This document shows, piece after piece, positions 18,308 through 26,744 of a stretch of DNA of 64,000 bases (the first letter of the stretch is position 1; the number at the start of each line of letters is the position of its first letter). The stretch is from Paludisphaera borealis. Lineage in GTDB: Bacteria; Planctomycetota; Planctomycetia; Isosphaerales; Isosphaeraceae. The position numbers were made by a program, and so were the translations under genes. The notes beneath the pieces were generated by a model. It was not told where the DNA came from. It saw only the letters and a list, made by a program, of their open reading frames with translations, and did no database searches. The stretch spans positions 7,130,001 to 7,194,000 of the forward strand of contig NZ_CP019082.1 of NCBI RefSeq assembly GCF_001956985.1, written 5' to 3'.

Positions 18308-18862
18308 ATGTCCGAATCCAAGAAGCATCACGACGATCATCATAAGAAGATCCACCCGCACGACCAGCCGGTCGCCGCCGATGAGTCCGGCGCGGCTGGC
18401 GCGGTCAACGAAGGGCCGTTCGCCGAACTTCAGAAGGAACGCGACGACGCCCGCGATCAACTCTTGCGCACCCGCGCCGAGTTCGTCAATTATCAGAAGC
18501 GGTCCAAGCAGCAGGCCGACGTCGACCGCACGTATGCGATCGGCAACCTGGCCCACGACCTGCTCGACGTGATCGACAACTTCCAGCGCGCCACCGACTC
18601 GATGCGCGGGACGGCCGGCGAGGGGATCGCGGCGGGCCTCGACATCGTCCACAAGCAGTTCCTGGCGACCCTGGCCAAGTACGGGGTCGAGCCGATCGAG
18701 GCGCTGGGCCAGCCCTTCGACCCCAACTTTCACGACGCCTTGCTGCAACAGCCCTCGGCGGACCACCCGGAAGGCACGGTCGTCGCCGAGCTGAGCAAGG
18801 GATACAAGATTCACGACCGCGTGCTCCGGCCCAGCAAGGTCGCCGTCTCAGCGAAACCCTGA
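18308..18862 (+). CDS. grpE: Nucleotide exchange factor GrpE
   Basis: This is a 184-residue GrpE that releases ADP from DnaK. The first 40 residues are His/Lys/Asp-rich (KKHHDDHHKKIHPHD). A long helix follows (FAELQKERDDARDQLLRTRAEFVNY), then the dimer and beta-wing domain with the GrpE signature around VEPIEALGQPFDPNFHDALL and VAELSKGYKIHDRVLRPSKVAVS. Length is typical. The ribosome site is AGGAATT directly before the ATG. It lies between dnaJ and two zinc-ribbon genes, all in one direction. Confidence 0.96.
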   Translation: MSESKKHHDDHHKKIHPHDQPVAADESGAAGAVNEGPFAELQKERDDARDQLLRTRAEFVNYQKRSKQQADVDRTYAIGNLAHDLLDVIDNFQRATDSMRGTAGEGIAAGLDIVHKQFLATLAKYGVEPIEALGQPFDPNFHDALLQQPSADHPEGTVVAELSKGYKIHDRVLRPSKVAVSAKP

Positions 18863-18929
18863 CGCCCGGCGCGGCCGCGGGCCGGCGAGCGGGCAAGCAA
18901 GCCAGACGATCCGGAAGAAGGAACCATCG

Positions 18930-19253
18930 ATGCCGACGTACGATTACATCTGCGACGCCTGCGGCCATGAGTTCGAGGCGTTCGAACCGATCACCTCGAC
19001 CGCTCAGAACGTCTGCCCCGCCTGCAAGGAAGTCAAGCTCCGACGCAAGATCGGCCCCGGCGCGGCGATCCTGTTCAAGGGCTCGGGCTTCTACCAGACC
19101 GACTATCGCAGCGATTCCTACAAAAAGGCCGCCAAGGCCGACAGCACCAGCAGCGCCTCCAGCACCGGCGGCGGCGATTCGTCCAAGCCCTCCTCCTCGC
19201 CTCCCGCGTCCTCTTCCAACTCGTCCAGTGGATCGAGCAACGGGACGACCTGA
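18930..19253 (+). CDS. FmdB-family zinc-ribbon protein
   Basis: This is a 107-residue protein with the FmdB-type zinc ribbon at the N-terminus: MPTYDYICDACGHEFEAF supplies the first CxxC (residues 8-11) and VCPACKE the second. FKGSGFYQTDYRS, the usual end of the domain, and a Ser-rich disordered tail follow. The role is unknown; the family is small, single-domain and probably regulatory. Its stop codon overlaps the ATG of yacG by one base, indicating coupled translation. Confidence 0.92.
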   Translation: MPTYDYICDACGHEFEAFEPITSTAQNVCPACKEVKLRRKIGPGAAILFKGSGFYQTDYRSDSYKKAAKADSTSSASSTGGGDSSKPSSSPPASSSNSSSGSSNGTT

Positions 19254-19483
19254 TGATGAAGGTACGCTGTCCGATCTGTTCCAAGAACTTCGAGGTGGAT
19301 CGGAACGCCCTTCCGCCCGGCTTCCCGTTCTGCTCGGAGCGGTGCAAGCTCATCGATCTGGGCCGGTGGATCGACGGGGCCTACTCGGTCCCCGGCCCCC
19401 CCGCCGATCGCGATCCGGATTCGCCTCGGGGGGACGCCGCGACGGCCGAGCCGAACGACGCCCTCGACGACTCGGAATCGTAG
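19253..19483 (+). CDS. yacG: YacG-family DNA gyrase inhibitor / zinc-binding protein
   Basis: This is a 76-residue protein. Four zinc cysteines are in place: RCPICSKNF (Cys6, Cys9) and PFCSERCKLIDLGRW (Cys27, Cys31). In E. coli the family binds GyrB and inhibits gyrase. The tail is Asp/Pro-rich and disordered. There are two candidate start codons in a row (19253 and 19256); the first overlaps the stop of the FmdB gene. Confidence 0.92.
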   Translation: MMKVRCPICSKNFEVDRNALPPGFPFCSERCKLIDLGRWIDGAYSVPGPPADRDPDSPRGDAATAEPNDALDDSES

Positions 19484-19593
19484 CCTCGCAACCATCTCGC
19501 CCACCCCGCCGCCGCCCCCATCCCGCCCCCTTCCTCGCCCCCCTCGACGCGGACGTCCCGCACCGCCGCCGAGGAGCGGCGGCGGACGCATTA

Positions 19594-19637
19594 GTGCATC
19601 ATGATAGGCACGCCTCGGTGCATCATGATGGGCACGC
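19594..19637. repeat. 20-base direct repeat
   Basis: GTGCATCATGATAGGCACGC (19594-19613) recurs at 19618-19637 with one change (A to G), separated by four bases. The second copy's end is also the left arm of the terminator hairpin that follows. Confidence 0.75.
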
Positions 19638-19653
19638 ATCAGCGTGCTTTTTT
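19632..19653 (+). terminator. Intrinsic terminator after the fmdB-yacG genes
   Basis: The stem GCACGC (19632-19637), the four-base loop ATCA, its complement GCGTGC (19642-19647) and six T's (19648-19653) make a textbook terminator about 150 bases after yacG. Confidence 0.8.
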
Positions 19654-20010
19654 GCATTCCCGGATGGTCCACGCATCGATCTATATGGAATTTAAAAATC
19701 GTTAATGTACTTGCGAGTGGTTGGCGGCCGCGTCGCGAGATGTTAGCTTCGTAAAGATCACTGCCTAGATCAGTAAGGATTGGTCGCGCGCGGATTCGCC
19801 TCGGCCATTCGAATCTTCTTTTTATTACACACGTTGATGGATGCCTGATCGTCCTCGCGACCCGCTGGACGGCGACGGCCGTCGTCGGTCTTGGGCGGGA
19901 ATCATTTGAGGCGGAGCCTCGCCGCATCGCGTTGAAATCGGTAGACGTGTGCATTGTTGTCGTGATCATTCCGTCTGATGATCAAGATCGATTCGTACCT
20001 GGAGAGAATC

Positions 20011-20961
20011 GTGACGACCCATTTGCATCGAACTACCGACATGGCTACAGAAGTGGATTGTACGAGGCGGTTTCCCGATTTCTTCGTGATAGGAGCCGCC
20101 AAGTCGGGGACGACGACGCTTCACGAATACCTGGCGAGGCATCCGGACCTCTGGATGAGCGCGGACAAGGAGCCGTGCTTCTTCGATCCCAACGTCGCGG
20201 CCGAGCTTCGCGATCCTGAGACCTACCACGGCCTCTTCAGCGGGGCGCGGGAAGACCAACTCTGCGCCGAGTCGTCGACGAACTACGCGATGTGGCCGTT
20301 GGTTCCGAACGTCCCCCGATCGATCGCGCGCGTCAATCCGGACGCCCGGTTCATCTACCTGCTGCGTGATCCCCTGCGGCGGTGCTACTCGCACTTCATG
20401 CATCGACATGAGCGGGAAGTCTTGAGGGATCAGCCCTATCGGATGACGTTCGAGGAGTACCTGAACTTCGATCCGATCATCGCGGACGCGAGCGATTACG
20501 CGGCGCAGATTCGTCGTTACCTCGAGTATTTCCCCAAGCAGTCGCTGCTGCTGCTGTCGTTCGAGCGGTTCGTCAAGGACCCCGTCTCGACGCTCAAGCA
20601 GGTCTTCGACTTCCTCGGAGTGGACGACCGATCCGAGGAGGACGGCGGCGAACCTCTGCACTCGAACAACACGGACGCATTCAAGTCGATCATGATGCGT
20701 TCCTACACGATGGCTCCGCTGCGGCGGATTCCCGGCCTGCGGGCGGTCTACGAGCGGATGCCCTCGAACTTTCGCGCGGCGTCGATCTCGTTGATCCAGA
20801 AGTCGCCGCTGGGCCGCCGGGCCCGCCGCCGACTCACTCCGCCGCCGATCCTGCCCGAGACGCGCAAGCGGCTCCAGGAGCGGTTCGACGCCTCGACCGC
20901 GTATCTGGAGGCCGAATTCGGCTTCGACGCGAGCTGCTGGTCGAGCGACGCCCAGGGCTGA
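20011..20961 (+). CDS. Sulfotransferase (PAPS-dependent)
   Basis: This enzyme of about 316 residues transfers sulfate from PAPS to an acceptor, probably a carbohydrate or small molecule. The 5'-phosphosulfate loop is VIGAAKSGTTTLHEYL (about 27-42), and the 3'-phosphate-binding segment is YLLRDPLRRCYSHF. Acidic and aromatic residues (KEPCFF, ESSTNYAMWP) match heparan N-sulfotransferase-like families. I start it at the GTG at 20011, which has GGAGAG four bases upstream; ATG codons at 19978 and 20041 are alternatives. It is a stand-alone gene, and convergent lpdA follows after a hairpin. Planctomycetes carry many sulfatases and sulfotransferases, so polysaccharide modification is plausible. Confidence 0.92.
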   Translation: MTTHLHRTTDMATEVDCTRRFPDFFVIGAAKSGTTTLHEYLARHPDLWMSADKEPCFFDPNVAAELRDPETYHGLFSGAREDQLCAESSTNYAMWPLVPNVPRSIARVNPDARFIYLLRDPLRRCYSHFMHRHEREVLRDQPYRMTFEEYLNFDPIIADASDYAAQIRRYLEYFPKQSLLLLSFERFVKDPVSTLKQVFDFLGVDDRSEEDGGEPLHSNNTDAFKSIMMRSYTMAPLRRIPGLRAVYERMPSNFRAASISLIQKSPLGRRARRRLTPPPILPETRKRLQERFDASTAYLEAEFGFDASCWSSDAQG

Positions 20962-20985
20962 GGCGGGGGAGGATCGATCCCCGGC

Positions 20986-21022
20986 CGAATCGGCCGCGTC
21001 CCATCTCGGACGGGCCGATTCG
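20986..21022. terminator. Hairpin between convergent genes
   Basis: A stem of about 15 bp with one bulge (CGAATCGGCCGCGTCC, 20986-21001, with its complement 21008-21022) lies between the sulfotransferase stop and the lpdA stop. It has no T-run on either strand, so it may be a two-way barrier rather than a strong intrinsic terminator. Confidence 0.5.
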
Positions 21023-21049
21023 AGGGGGTCGGTTGGGGGCGTCGGCGCC

Positions 21050-22441
21050 TCAGATGTGGACCGACTCGCCGGTCGCCTGCCCGGCCGCTTCCATGACGGC
21101 CTCGGAGAAGGTCGGGTGCGGGTGCATGGCGTGGATGATCTCTTCCTCGGTCGCTTCGAGCTTCATGGCCATGACCAGCTCGCTGATCAGCTCGGTCGCC
21201 TGGACGCCGATCAGGTGCGCGCCCAGGAGTTCGCCGTACTTGGCGCCGAAGATCAGCTTGACGAAGCCCTCGGTCTCGCCGGCAGCCAGGGCGCGGCCGT
21301 TGAACTGGAATGGGAACCGGCCGATCCGGATCTCGTGGCCGGCGGCGCGGGCGGCCTTCTCGGTCAGGCCGACGCTCGCCACGCCCGGCTCGGTGTACGT
21401 GCAGCCGGGGATGATCGCGTAGTCGACGGTCCGCTTCGAGTGGCCGGCGATCCGCTCGACGCAGCAGACGGCCTCATGGTGCGCGACGTGCGCCAGCCAG
21501 GGGGGACCGATCACGTCGCCGACCGCGAAGATGCCCGGCACGGCGGTGACGAAGCCGTTGGCGCGGTCGACCTTGATGTGGCCCTTCTCGATCTCGACCT
21601 TGACCCCGGGCGCGAACAGGTCCTCGACGTTGCCGGTGACGCCGATCGCCACCAGCAGCACCTCGGCCTCGATGGTCGTCTTGCCCGACGGCGTCTCGAC
21701 CTCCGCCTTGACGCCCGTGGCGGTCTTCTCGATCTTCGACGTCTTCGAGCTGGTGTGGATCACGAGCCCGCGCGCTTCGAGGCTCTTGCGGAGGGCCGCC
21801 GAGACCTCTTCGTCCTCGCCGGGGGCGATCCGGTCGAGCATCTCGACGACCGTCGTCTTGGTGCCGATGGCGTTGTAGAAGTAGCCGAACTCCAGCCCGA
21901 TCGGCCCGCCGCCGATGATCAGCATCGACTTGGGCTGGGCGGGCAGCGACATCGCCTCCTTCGAGGTGATGACGGTCTTGCCGTCGAACTCGATCCCCGG
22001 CAGCGGCCGAGGCCGGCCGCCGGTGGCGACGACGATCGAGTCGCAGGTCACGGTCTCGCCGCCGATCTGGACCTTGCCCGGCGCGACCACCTTGGCGACG
22101 CCGAACTTGGAGGCGACCTTGTACTTGCGGAAGAGCCCCTCGATGCCCTTGTTCAACTGGCCGGCGACGGTGCGGCTGCGGCCGATCATCTGGCCGAAAT
22201 CCCATTCGCCCTGGCCGTTGTCGTTGTAGCCGTACCGCTTGCCGTGCTGTTTGATCAGTTCGACCAGGTGGGCGTTCGACAGCAGCGCCTTGGTCGGGAT
22301 GCATCCCCAGTTGAGGCAGATGCCGCCGAGCTTGTCGCGTTCGACGCAGAGTACGCGCTTGCCGAGTTGAGCCGCGCGGATCGCTCCGGCGTAGCCGGCG
22401 GGACCGCCCCCGATCACCACGATGTCGTAGTCGTTGGCCAT
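21050..22441 (-). CDS. lpdA: Dihydrolipoyl dehydrogenase (E3)
   Basis: This 463-residue FAD enzyme reoxidises dihydrolipoamide and reduces NAD+ for the pyruvate dehydrogenase complex. The FAD-binding stretch is IVVIGGGPAGYAGA (8-21), the redox disulfide is in GGICLNWGCIPTK (Cys42, Cys47), the NAD-binding motif is IIGGGPIGLEFG, and the active-site His is in HPHPTFSEAV near the end. I start it at the ATG at 22441; a TTG seven codons upstream is less likely. It is the last gene of pdhA-pdhB-pdhC-lpdA, 130 bases after pdhC. Confidence 0.96.
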   Translation of the reverse strand: MANDYDIVVIGGGPAGYAGAIRAAQLGKRVLCVERDKLGGICLNWGCIPTKALLSNAHLVELIKQHGKRYGYNDNGQGEWDFGQMIGRSRTVAGQLNKGIEGLFRKYKVASKFGVAKVVAPGKVQIGGETVTCDSIVVATGGRPRPLPGIEFDGKTVITSKEAMSLPAQPKSMLIIGGGPIGLEFGYFYNAIGTKTTVVEMLDRIAPGEDEEVSAALRKSLEARGLVIHTSSKTSKIEKTATGVKAEVETPSGKTTIEAEVLLVAIGVTGNVEDLFAPGVKVEIEKGHIKVDRANGFVTAVPGIFAVGDVIGPPWLAHVAHHEAVCCVERIAGHSKRTVDYAIIPGCTYTEPGVASVGLTEKAARAAGHEIRIGRFPFQFNGRALAAGETEGFVKLIFGAKYGELLGAHLIGVQATELISELVMAMKLEATEEEIIHAMHPHPTFSEAVMEAAGQATGESVHI

Positions 22442-22571
22442 GGTCGTTTTCGTCGAATCCAAAAGGTGGGATTTGATGATTTGAAAAGACGACCGCCCCG
22501 CTCCGATTCGGTGCCCCGCCGCGTTGCGTCGCGAGGGCCGTGGGAGCGGGGCGATTTCGCGGACGTCGGTA

Positions 22572-23876
22572 TCAGAGCAGCATCCGGGCCGGCTCTTCGA
22601 GCAAGTTCTTGAGCGTGCGGACGAAGTCGGCGGCGGCGGCGCCGTCGACGGCCCGGTGGTCGGCGCTCAGGGTGAGGGTCATCACGGTGCCCACGACGAT
22701 CGCGTCCCCCTCGACGACCGGCCGCTTCTCGGCGGCGGCGACGGCGAGGATGGCGACCTCGGGCAGGTTGATGATGGCGTCGAACTGGCGGACGCCGTAC
22801 ATCCCCATGTTGCTGATCGTGAACGTGCCGCCCGAGAGCTGTTCGCCCGACAGACCGCCGCCCCGAGCCGCCGAGGCCAGGGCCTCGCTGCCGCGACGGA
22901 TGTCGATCAGGCCCAGCTCGTCGGCGCGGTGGAGGACCGGGACGATCAGGCCCTCTTCCAGCGAGACGGCGATCCCGATGTTGATCGCGCCGTGGCGGAC
23001 GATCGCGTCGGGCTCGAACGTGGCGTTGAGCGCGGGATGGCGGCGGAGGGCCATGGCGACGGCCTTGGTCACGAAGTCGCCGACAGAGAGCTTGACCTTC
23101 TCGGCGGCCAGCTCCTTGTTCAGGGTCTCGCGGATCGCCAGCAGCTTGTCGACCCGGACGTCCACGGTGACGTGGATCTCGGGGGCGGACTGCTTCGACT
23201 GAAGCATCCGCTGGGCGATGGTCTTGCGCATCCGCGAGTTGGGAATCCGCTCGTCGGCGAGCGGCGCGGTCGAGATCCGCGCGGCCGGGGCGAGCGTTTT
23301 GGCGCGTGGCTCGGCGACGGCGACGGCGGCGGCCTTCGACGGCGCGGCCCCGCCCTTGCCGGCGACGAAGTCGTCGACGTCTTTGCGGACGATCCGGCCG
23401 CCCGGTCCACTGCCGGCGACGCGTCCGAGGTCGACCTTCGCCTCGGCGGCGATCTTCCGGGCCAAGGGGCTCGACCGGAGTCGGCCGCCCGGCGCGTCGG
23501 CCTGCTTGCCATTGTCCGAGGTGGGGCTGGTCGCGGTTCCGGCCTCGGGCTTGTGGTCGTCCGAGGCGGGCTTGGCCACGGCCGCCTTGCCGCTTCCTCC
23601 CTGGGCGAGGCCGGCGGCGACCGTTTTCGGGTCCTCCCCCTTCTTGGCCAGGACCATGACCCGCTGGCCGAGGGCCACCTCGTCGCCGGCCGCGTGATCG
23701 ATGTGCGCGATCACGCCGTCCTCGTACGACTTCATCTGCATCGTGGCCTTGTCGGTCTCGATGTCGGCCAGCACGTCCCCTTCGTGGATCGTGTCGCCCA
23801 CCTTCACGAGCCACTGGGTGATGACCCCGCTCTCCATGGTGGGGCTGAGCTTGGGCATGGTCACTTCGATCGGCAC
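22572..23876 (-). CDS. pdhC: Pyruvate dehydrogenase E2 (dihydrolipoyl acetyltransferase)
   Basis: This is a 434-residue E2 core subunit starting at GTG (MPIEVTMPKLSPTM). It has one N-terminal lipoyl domain with the lipoylated Lys43 in IETDKATM, a Pro/Ala-rich linker, a peripheral-subunit-binding domain (SPLARKIAAEAKVDLGRVAG), a second linker, and a catalytic domain ending with the active-site HRAVDGAAAADFVRTL. It transfers the acetyl group from lipoamide to CoA. GGAG lies upstream of the GTG. It follows pdhB by 77 bases. Confidence 0.96.
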   Translation of the reverse strand: MPIEVTMPKLSPTMESGVITQWLVKVGDTIHEGDVLADIETDKATMQMKSYEDGVIAHIDHAAGDEVALGQRVMVLAKKGEDPKTVAAGLAQGGSGKAAVAKPASDDHKPEAGTATSPTSDNGKQADAPGGRLRSSPLARKIAAEAKVDLGRVAGSGPGGRIVRKDVDDFVAGKGGAAPSKAAAVAVAEPRAKTLAPAARISTAPLADERIPNSRMRKTIAQRMLQSKQSAPEIHVTVDVRVDKLLAIRETLNKELAAEKVKLSVGDFVTKAVAMALRRHPALNATFEPDAIVRHGAINIGIAVSLEEGLIVPVLHRADELGLIDIRRGSEALASAARGGGLSGEQLSGGTFTISNMGMYGVRQFDAIINLPEVAILAVAAAEKRPVVEGDAIVVGTVMTLTLSADHRAVDGAAAADFVRTLKNLLEEPARMLL

Positions 23877-23953
23877 GAGTCTGCTCCTCGGGGCCCGTGC
23901 GAGGGCCGCCGCGATCTATCGAGGGATTCGTGGTTGTTCAATTCATCTCGGTT

Positions 23954-24931
23954 TCAACGGTACAGCACGTCGTGCACGGCCTCGACGATCCGCGGCACGG
24001 ACGGCAGCATCGAGTTTTCGAGCTGCTTGTTGTAGGGGGCCGGCGCGTCCTTGCTGGCGACGCGGAGGATCGGGGCGTCGAGCTCGTCGAAGACGCGCCG
24101 CGTGATCCGGTCGGAGATCCCGGCGCCGAGGCCGCAGTACGGCCAGTCTTCTTCGATGATGACGGCGCGGTGGGTCTTGACGACCGACTTCAGGAGCGTG
24201 TCGAGGTCGAGCGGCCGGATGCTCCGCAGGTCGATCACCTCGGCGTCGATCTCTTCGGCGGCGAGTTGTTCGGCGGCGGCGAGCGTGGCCTTGAGCGACC
24301 GCGAGTAGGTGATGAGGGTCACGTCCTTGCCCGGCCGCTTGACGTCGGCCTTGCCGAAGGGGACCAGGTGGTCGCCGTCGGGGATCTCCCCCTTCTCGTG
24401 GTAGAGCACTTCATGCTCGATGAAGACGACCGGATCGTCGGACCGGATGGCCGTCTTGAGCAGCCCCTTGGCGTCGCTGGGGGTCGAGGGCATGACGACC
24501 GTCAGGCCCGGGACCTGGGCGTACCAGGCTTCCAGCCGGTGCGAGTGGGTGGCGCCCAGGCTGCCGGCCATGCCGGAGCTGCCGCGGAACACGATGGGGA
24601 CCGCGAACTGGCCGCCGCTCATGTACCGCATGTTGGCGGCGTTGTTGACGATCTGGTCGATCGCCACGAGGCTGAAGCTGAAGGTCATGAACTCGATGAT
24701 CGGCCGCAGACCGACCATCGCCGCGCCGATGCCGATGCCCGCGAAGCCTTCCTCGGAGATCGGCGTGTCGACCACGCGCCGGGGGCCGAACCGCTTGAGC
24801 ATGCCCTGGCTGACCTTGTAGGCGCCGTCGTACTCGGCGACCTCTTCGCCCATCAGGAAGACGCGGTCGTCGCGCTCCATCTCCTCGGTCATCGCCTGGT
24901 TCAGCGCTTCCCGGTAGGAAAAAACCGCCAT
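23954..24931 (-). CDS. pdhB: Pyruvate dehydrogenase E1 beta subunit
   Basis: This is the 325-residue beta subunit of a heterotetrameric E1. It starts at ATG 24931 with GGAG six bases upstream, only two bases after the pdhA stop, so coupling is expected. Family features are MGEEVAEYDGAYKVSQGML, the TPP-activating Glu region around VVDTPISEEGFAGIGIG, the mid-domain FRGSSGMAGSLGATHSH and VIDLRSIRPLDLDTLLKSV in the C-terminal transketolase domain. It may alternatively serve a branched-chain 2-oxo acid complex, but the order and partners favour pyruvate. Confidence 0.95.
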   Translation of the reverse strand: MAVFSYREALNQAMTEEMERDDRVFLMGEEVAEYDGAYKVSQGMLKRFGPRRVVDTPISEEGFAGIGIGAAMVGLRPIIEFMTFSFSLVAIDQIVNNAANMRYMSGGQFAVPIVFRGSSGMAGSLGATHSHRLEAWYAQVPGLTVVMPSTPSDAKGLLKTAIRSDDPVVFIEHEVLYHEKGEIPDGDHLVPFGKADVKRPGKDVTLITYSRSLKATLAAAEQLAAEEIDAEVIDLRSIRPLDLDTLLKSVVKTHRAVIIEEDWPYCGLGAGISDRITRRVFDELDAPILRVASKDAPAPYNKQLENSMLPSVPRIVEAVHDVLYR

Positions 24932-24933
24932 GA

Positions 24934-25947
24934 TTACTCCTGCGGAATAAAAGGGGCTACGGTGATGTCTTCGTAAAGCGCTTCGAGGGGGGGCTGCTCG
25001 CTCTGCTCGGCGAACTCGATGGCCTCCTCGATCTCCGCCTTGACGTCCGCGCGCATCTTCTCGATCGCCGCGTCGTCGATCCAACCGCGATCCTTGAGGA
25101 TGTTTTGATAGATGATGATCGGGTCGTTCTTCATGTGGTTTTCCAGCTCGTTGTGGAGCCGGTACTTGCCGGGGTCGCTGATCGAGTGCCCCTTGTAGCG
25201 GTAGGTCTGGGCCTCGATGAAGGTCGGCCCTTCCCCGGCCCGGGCGCGGTTGGCGGCCTCGCGGGTCGTCTGGGCCATCAGCTCGATGTCGTTGCCGTTG
25301 ATCGCGAACCCGGGGATGCCGTAAGGCGTGGCGCACCGCGTCGTCAGGTCGAGCGTCGCGCTCGACCGGGCCAGCGACGTCCCCATCGCGTACATGTTGT
25401 TCTCGACGACGCAGATGAGCGGCAGTTTCCAGAGCGCCGCCATGTTCAGCGCCTCATGCACCCCGCCCTGGTTGATGGCGCCGTCGCCGAGGTAGCAGAT
25501 GGCGACCCGATCTTCACCCCGATACTTGCTGGCGTAGGCAAAGCCGGCCGCCAGGGGGATGTGGCTGCCGACGATGGCGTGGCCCCCCATCATGCCCTTC
25601 TCGGCGTCGAAGAAGTGCATCGAGCCCCCCTTGCCTCGGGAGCAGCCCGTGACCTTGCCCAGCAACTCGGCCATGCCGGCGCGGGCGGTCATCCCCAGGG
25701 CCAGGGCGTGGCCGTGGTCGCGGTAGGCGGTGATCACGTAATCGTCTTCGCGAAGCACTCCGATCGACCCCACCGCCACCGGCTCCTGGCCGCTGTACTG
25801 GTGGAAGAACCCGCCGATCTTGTTGCCCTTCTGGTAGAGCATCTCCGCCCGTTCCTCGAACCGGCGGATCAGGATCATCTGGCGGAGCCATACCACGGCC
25901 TGGGTCTTGTTTACGACCGGTTTTGCTTCCGTTTGGACTGGGGCCAT
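24934..25947 (-). CDS. pdhA: Pyruvate dehydrogenase E1 alpha subunit
   Basis: This 337-residue alpha subunit decarboxylates pyruvate with thiamine diphosphate. The TPP/Mg motif is YLGDGAINQGGVHEALNMAA followed by ENN. Other signatures are MILIRRFEERAEMLYQ, YRDHGHALALG, CSRGKGGSMHFF and GHSISDPGKYR (the phosphorylation-loop region of the family). It is the first gene of the operon pdhA-pdhB-pdhC-lpdA. A CAGGAG site lies about ten bases before the ATG. Confidence 0.96.
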   Translation of the reverse strand: MAPVQTEAKPVVNKTQAVVWLRQMILIRRFEERAEMLYQKGNKIGGFFHQYSGQEPVAVGSIGVLREDDYVITAYRDHGHALALGMTARAGMAELLGKVTGCSRGKGGSMHFFDAEKGMMGGHAIVGSHIPLAAGFAYASKYRGEDRVAICYLGDGAINQGGVHEALNMAALWKLPLICVVENNMYAMGTSLARSSATLDLTTRCATPYGIPGFAINGNDIELMAQTTREAANRARAGEGPTFIEAQTYRYKGHSISDPGKYRLHNELENHMKNDPIIIYQNILKDRGWIDDAAIEKMRADVKAEIEEAIEFAEQSEQPPLEALYEDITVAPFIPQE

Positions 25948-26266
25948 TTCAACCTAACTCCTGAATGAACGGGCTGGTCGGGCTGTCGGCGAGGCGACGG
26001 CGGGGGTCGGCGAGTTTCGGAACTCAACCAATTGATCCGGCGACCATCGTGGGAGACGTCGCCTGGCCTTGAGGGAGTCGGCGATTCGTCGCAAGCGGCT
26101 TTCAGTTCGCGCGGCCCTTCCGTCTGATCGCCGCGACCTGGCCGTGGCCCAGGTTCACCGTCCGCCGATTGTGTTTGATATCCGCATCTTACACAAAAGG
26201 CCAGACCGACCGCCAGGAACCTTGGGCAAGATTCAGAATCACCGCGGCGGCCGGGGACCTTCGAAC
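25948..26266. other. Intergenic region upstream of pdhA
   Basis: These 319 bases lie between pdhA and the end of a 150-residue membrane protein. The region should contain the pdh promoter on the minus strand. I found no confident promoter, hairpin or small gene. Confidence 0.45.
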
Positions 26267-26719
26267 TCACGCGAAAACACGGGAATTCCCTGCTTTTTGG
26301 GACCTTTCGTCGAGCTGCGACGTCATTGCTTCGGTCCCTCGGCCGGCTTGTCGGACGAGCGTGGTGACGGTTATCACGGTGCCGAGCACGAACCCCGCCG
26401 TGCGAATGATCGTGCGCATGGGTGGTAGCAGAAAGAGGGCCATGAGGTGGCCCACGCAGATGGACGCCGTCAGTCCCCCCATGACGCGCAGATATTGCAT
26501 CAGCGCCGGCCGAACGGCTTTCCAATCAGCCGCCCGGGTGTCGATGGCCTTGCGAAAAGTATAATCTTCGACGATTGCCGCAGCCGTCCCCAACGGGAGG
26601 CCGGTCTCAGCGGCGAGGTCGTTCGCGAGGACAATGCTGGACGAACCGGGATGCTGCTCCAACCGAGCGGCGAGGACCTGGTCGTGGTCGATCCAAGTTT
26701 GGGAGGGATCATGTCGCAT
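26267..26719 (-). CDS. Hypothetical membrane protein
   Basis: This is a 150-residue protein with GGAGG five bases before the ATG. Residues 1-70 form a soluble helical domain (HDQVLAARLEQHPGSSSIVLANDLAAET). Two hydrophobic segments follow (about 79-97, GGLTASICVGHLMALFLLP, and about 103-120, TAGFVLGTVITVTTLV), then a charged tail. No family was recognised. It is 25 bases downstream of a minimal histidine kinase gene on the same strand and could be its partner. Confidence 0.72.
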   Translation of the reverse strand: MRHDPSQTWIDHDQVLAARLEQHPGSSSIVLANDLAAETGLPLGTAAAIVEDYTFRKAIDTRAADWKAVRPALMQYLRVMGGLTASICVGHLMALFLLPPMRTIIRTAGFVLGTVITVTTLVRQAGRGTEAMTSQLDERSQKAGNSRVFA

Positions 26720-26744
26720 AGCGGCCTCCTATCGAGAGTCGTCT

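Larger units (their letters stand above)
19484..20010. other. Intergenic region between yacG and the sulfotransferase
   Basis: This 527-base gap has no convincing gene. It holds a GC-rich hairpin (CCGCCGCC 19563-19570 with GGCGGCGG 19578-19585), a 20-base direct repeat and a terminator (listed separately), and then a distinctly AT-richer stretch around 19680-19850 that should carry the sulfotransferase promoter. No clear -35/-10 pair was found. Confidence 0.55.
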
